A stretch of DNA of 64,000 bases from Pseudomonadota bacterium (GTDB lineage Bacteria > Desulfobacterota > Desulfovibrionia > Desulfovibrionales > Desulfomicrobiaceae), in contig JAHIQM010000004.1 in assembly GCA_018902545.1 (NCBI GenBank), positions 250,882 through 314,881 on the forward strand, read 5' to 3'. The notes below the pieces were generated by a model. It saw nothing but the letters and a program-made list of their open reading frames with translations, searched no databases and was not told the DNA's origin. The position numbers and the translations under genes were made by a program. This document shows positions 61,282 to 64,000 of this stretch, piece after piece. Position 1 is the first letter of the stretch. Each line of letters begins with the position of its first letter.

Positions 61282-63268
61282 AAGGATCCGCATCGCGGCC
61301 CTGCCCTCCTGGCTGCATGCGGAGACAGCGGAGGCGGTGCGGTCCAGGACTGCCGACGGCGTTTGGGTCTGGGACTTCGTCCTGGGCAAGGGCGAGCGCG
61401 CCGTCCTGCGGCGCAGGACGCAGATGCCCGTCAGCGTCTGGGCCGAACGTCACCGCGTGGTCCACAACTCCTCCATGCCCGGCCGCTGGAGGAACATCGT
61501 CACGCCCTACGCAGCCGGCATCATGGACGCGTCCTTCGCGCCGTGCGTGCAGACCGTGGTGATCATGAAGAGCCCCCAGACGGGAGGCACCGAGGCGGTC
61601 CACAACTGCGTGGCCTACGGCATCGACCGCGCGCCAGGCCCCGCGCTGTACGTCTACCCGGACGAGACCACGGCCCGCGAGAACGCCCAGGACCGGATCA
61701 TCCCCATGCTGCGCGCAAGCCGGCGCCTGTCCGAATACCTGACCGGCTCGGCCGACGACCTTTCCTCGCTGCGCATCAACCTGGCGCACATGACCATCCA
61801 CATGGCCTGGTCCGGCTCCCCCGCCCGCCTCGGCAACAAGCCCATCCGCTACCTGATCCTGGACGAACTGAACAAGTACCAGTCGTCCCGGCGCGAAGCC
61901 TCGTCCGAAGACCTGGCCGAGAAGCGCGTCACGACCTGGCGGCGCAAGGCGAGAATCTGGAAGATCTCCACGCCGACCATCAAGAACGCGGGGATCCACG
62001 CCGCGTTCGCGGCGGCCGAGGCGCGCTTTCGCTTCCATGTATTCTGCGCGGCCTGCGGCGCCGGGCAGCTGATGCGCTTCGAAGGCATCGGGTGGCCGGA
62101 CGACGCGACGGATCCGATGACCGTGCGCTCGCGCTCCCAGGCCTGGTACGAGTGCGAGCACTGCTCCGCCCGCTGGACCGACGCCGACCGCGACATGGCC
62201 GTGCGCCGCGGGTCATGGCGGGAGGAGTCGTCGGGCCTGGAGCTGGACGAGTGCCTGAGCCGCAGCCAGCCCATGGTCATCGCGTTCCATATCCCCGCCT
62301 GGATCTCCCCTTTCGTCAGCCTGTCCGAAATCGCCGGCAAGGCCCTGGCCTACCGGCAGACCAGGGACGAGGAACTCCTCAAGGACCTGCAGAACAACTA
62401 CAAGGGCGAACCGTGGGAAGAAAGGCACGCCCTGCGCGCCGAGGACTCGATCCTCGCCCTGCGCGACGACCGCCCCCGGGGCCTGGTCCCCGGTGGCGGT
62501 CAGGTCGCCGCGCTGGTGGCGGCGGTGGACACCCAGGACGACGGCTTCGTCTACGAGATCCGCGCCTTCGGCTGGGGCATGGCCGAGGAGTCCTGGTGCG
62601 TGCGCGAGGGCTTCCTGCCCGTGGACTGGAACCAGCTGGCCCGGCCGCAGGGGTCCGACATCCCGTGGCGGTACGTTCCGGCCTTCGATCCGCTGCGGCA
62701 GGTGCTGTGGGAAGACTCCTACAGGGACGAGCAGGGCCGGATCTATCCCGTCCAGTTCGCCCTGATCGACGCCATGGGGCATCACACCACGGAGGTCTAC
62801 GACTTCTGCCGCGCCCACCGGGGCCAGATCCTGCCCTTCCAGGGCGTCCAGCGCATGAACGTGAAATACGGCTATTCCCCGGTGCTGCACTACCCCGGCA
62901 CCAACCGCCCCATCCCCGGCGGCCTCAAGCTGCTGCGCGGCAACTCCACGTTCTGGAAAAACAACCTATCGAATCGGCTGGGCGTTGCCCCGACGGATCC
63001 GGGCGCGTGGCACTATCACGCCGAGCTGTCCGGAGCCTGGGCGCGCGCCATGTGCGCGGAGCACCGGGACGAGAAGACGGGATACTGGATCTGCCCCAAG
63101 GGGACGCCGAACCACGCCTGGGACGTGGCCCACTACCTCCTGATCGCAGCGGACATTCTGGGAATCAAGATGTGGAGCCAGGCGCAGGCTGCGGAACAGG
63201 AACCTGCGCCGGCACCGGAAATGAACCCTTACACGGGAGGCCGGCAGATGTTCGGGAGAAGCGCGTGA
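61235..63268 (+). CDS. Phage terminase large subunit (GpA family)
   Basis: 677 residues. The ATPase has an atypical Walker A (VVIMKSPQTGGTEAVHN) as in lambda GpA relatives, Walker B RYLILDELNKY and motif III WKISTPT. A zinc-binding pair of CxxC motifs (CAACGAGQL; CEHCSARW) follows, then the nuclease domain with AAVDTQDDGF. It packages phage DNA into procapsids. The stop overlaps the next start (GTGA). Confidence 0.93.
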   Translation: MPKQQPKITKTPPRTERIRIAALPSWLHAETAEAVRSRTADGVWVWDFVLGKGERAVLRRRTQMPVSVWAERHRVVHNSSMPGRWRNIVTPYAAGIMDASFAPCVQTVVIMKSPQTGGTEAVHNCVAYGIDRAPGPALYVYPDETTARENAQDRIIPMLRASRRLSEYLTGSADDLSSLRINLAHMTIHMAWSGSPARLGNKPIRYLILDELNKYQSSRREASSEDLAEKRVTTWRRKARIWKISTPTIKNAGIHAAFAAAEARFRFHVFCAACGAGQLMRFEGIGWPDDATDPMTVRSRSQAWYECEHCSARWTDADRDMAVRRGSWREESSGLELDECLSRSQPMVIAFHIPAWISPFVSLSEIAGKALAYRQTRDEELLKDLQNNYKGEPWEERHALRAEDSILALRDDRPRGLVPGGGQVAALVAAVDTQDDGFVYEIRAFGWGMAEESWCVREGFLPVDWNQLARPQGSDIPWRYVPAFDPLRQVLWEDSYRDEQGRIYPVQFALIDAMGHHTTEVYDFCRAHRGQILPFQGVQRMNVKYGYSPVLHYPGTNRPIPGGLKLLRGNSTFWKNNLSNRLGVAPTDPGAWHYHAELSGAWARAMCAEHRDEKTGYWICPKGTPNHAWDVAHYLLIAADILGIKMWSQAQAAEQEPAPAPEMNPYTGGRQMFGRSA

Positions 63269-63498
63269 ACGCGGCGGCAAGGGAACTGGTCAGGGTCGTG
63301 GATCTGGCCAGGGCGGGAGTCATCTTCAGCCCCAGGAACGGTGCGGTCTGCCCGGGCTGCGGCGCGACGCGGCTGCGGGCCTACAAGACAATGCCGTGGT
63401 CGGGGTCGGTGCGGATCCGCTACCACAAATGCGGCAATCCGGAGTGCATTCTGTGCGCCATCGGTGAAGGGATCAAGAGTCTGCAGGAGGAACTATGA
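63265..63498 (+). CDS. Prophage zinc-ribbon protein, 77 residues
   Basis: From GTG 63265. Four cysteines in CPGCG and CGNPECILC with a connecting basic stretch suggest a zinc ribbon of the Mu Com or DksA-like size class. GTGA overlap with the terminase and ATGA overlap with the next gene. Function unknown. Confidence 0.72.
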   Translation: MNAAARELVRVVDLARAGVIFSPRNGAVCPGCGATRLRAYKTMPWSGSVRIRYHKCGNPECILCAIGEGIKSLQEEL

Positions 63499-63992
63499 AC
63501 ATCACGAGCATGAAAGTGGCGGATTTGATTCCCTACGCCTGCAATTCGCGCACGCACTGCCCGGAGCAGGTGTCCCAGATCGCGGCAAGCATCCGGGAGT
63601 TCGGCTGGACCAACCCCGTCCTGATCGACGAACGCGGCGGCGTCATCGCCGGACACGGCCGCATCATGGCCGCGCGCGAACTCGGCATGAACGAGGTTCC
63701 CTGCATCGTCCTGGCCGGCCTGACCGACATCCAGAAGCGGGCATACATCATAGCGGACAACAAGCTGGCCCTCAGTGCGGGGTGGGATGACGCCATGCTC
63801 CGCCAGGAGCTGGAGGCCCTCAGGAGTCTGGACTTCGAACTGGAACTGACGGGGTTCTCCATGGAAGAGATCGACATGTTTCTCGCCGATCCGGAAGCGC
63901 TGAGCAGGGGCACGAAGGAGATCAACGCCGATGACTTCGAACTCAAACACACATGCCCGAGGTGCGGCTTTGAATTCAACGAAAAAGCCTGA
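63495..63992 (+). CDS. Prophage ParB/Srx-like domain protein
   Basis: 165 residues. The ParB N-terminal fold is clear: LIPYACNSRTHCPEQVSQIA, GWTNPVLIDERGGVIAGHGR (GxGR-type catalytic/nucleotide loop) and RAYIIADNKLAL. The C-terminus ends with a CPRCGFEF zinc-ribbon half. In phages such proteins often precede a DNA methylase, which could begin beyond the window. AGGAGG precedes the ATG. Confidence 0.87.
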   Translation: MNITSMKVADLIPYACNSRTHCPEQVSQIAASIREFGWTNPVLIDERGGVIAGHGRIMAARELGMNEVPCIVLAGLTDIQKRAYIIADNKLALSAGWDDAMLRQELEALRSLDFELELTGFSMEEIDMFLADPEALSRGTKEINADDFELKHTCPRCGFEFNEKA

Positions 63993-64000
63993 CTGCGCGT

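Larger units (their letters stand above)
55734..64000 (+). mobile_element. Prophage, replication and packaging modules (continues past window)
   Basis: Consecutive plus-strand genes for a P4-type helicase/primase, a CHC2 primase, small proteins, small and large terminase subunits, a zinc-ribbon protein and a ParB-like protein, all tightly packed and very GC-rich. It begins next to tRNA-Arg. No integrase, structural or lysis genes lie in the window, so the far end and the second attachment site are outside it. Confidence 0.82.

Noticed and set aside
61363..63498. 711-codon plus-strand frame overlapping the terminase
   Set aside because: Arg/Pro-rich out-of-frame shadow; only its last 77 codons (from 63265) are a real small gene.

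Overview
This window looks like the chromosome of a high-GC, anaerobic, sulfate-reducing deltaproteobacterium of the Desulfovibrionales (Desulfomicrobium- or Desulfovibrio-like). The reasons are a periplasmic [NiFe] hydrogenase operon (hynB-hynA-protease-hypC, with hypAB nearby), a phenylacetate-CoA ligase/ACT-domain pair, a futalosine-pathway menaquinone gene (mqnA), an anaerobic ThiH-type thiamine operon under a TPP riboswitch, and recoding of UGA as selenocysteine. Genus-level placement is inference.

Layout: 1-1541 amino-acid ABC importer (minus strand). 1746-4369 EamA exporter, RRM protein, CHAP lipoprotein, cupin. 4400-4951 intergenic repeats. 5062-6953 gpmI-rsfS. 7173-11064 paaK, ACT protein, radical SAM protein, nudC. 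11205-16156 a translationally coupled operon of an FAD oxidoreductase (SelD-fusion type) plus a YnjBCD-like ABC importer. 16157-24148 an AT-richer accessory island with a 1260-residue nuclease-like protein, a HigBA toxin-antitoxin pair and a two-gene selenopeptide cassette. 24149-31906 housekeeping and conserved genes (adk, mqnA, suhB, hydantoinase/HDAC pair). 32014-35923 a third repeat copy, TPP riboswitch and thiSGHFE. 36064-41408 EF-hand membrane protein, GNAT, MFS, TPR, nitroreductase. 41869-46271 hydrogenase operon. 46428-52130 M23 peptidase, ppnP, CBS-ACT, LysM protein, hypAB. 52383-55432 pgm and a receiver-like/TPR protein. 55656-55733 tRNA-Arg(CCU), followed to the window end by the replication and packaging modules of a prophage.

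The most exciting item is at 21861-22112: a short precursor-peptide gene that conventional gene calling misses because it has two in-frame UGA codons. Both lie in the same 14-base context (Gly-Ser-Gly-Sec-Gly-Gly), each has a compact hairpin 23-24 bases downstream like a bacterial SECIS, and the next gene is a radical SAM/SPASM peptide maturase. It reads as a selenocysteine-containing RiPP system (the SbtA/SbtM selenobiotic type, as I recall the family name).

Second, three intergenic copies (4460-4628, 4783-4951, 32014-32188) of a roughly 170-base nested-stem element show compensatory changes and G-U-only mismatches, which points to a structured RNA on the plus strand.
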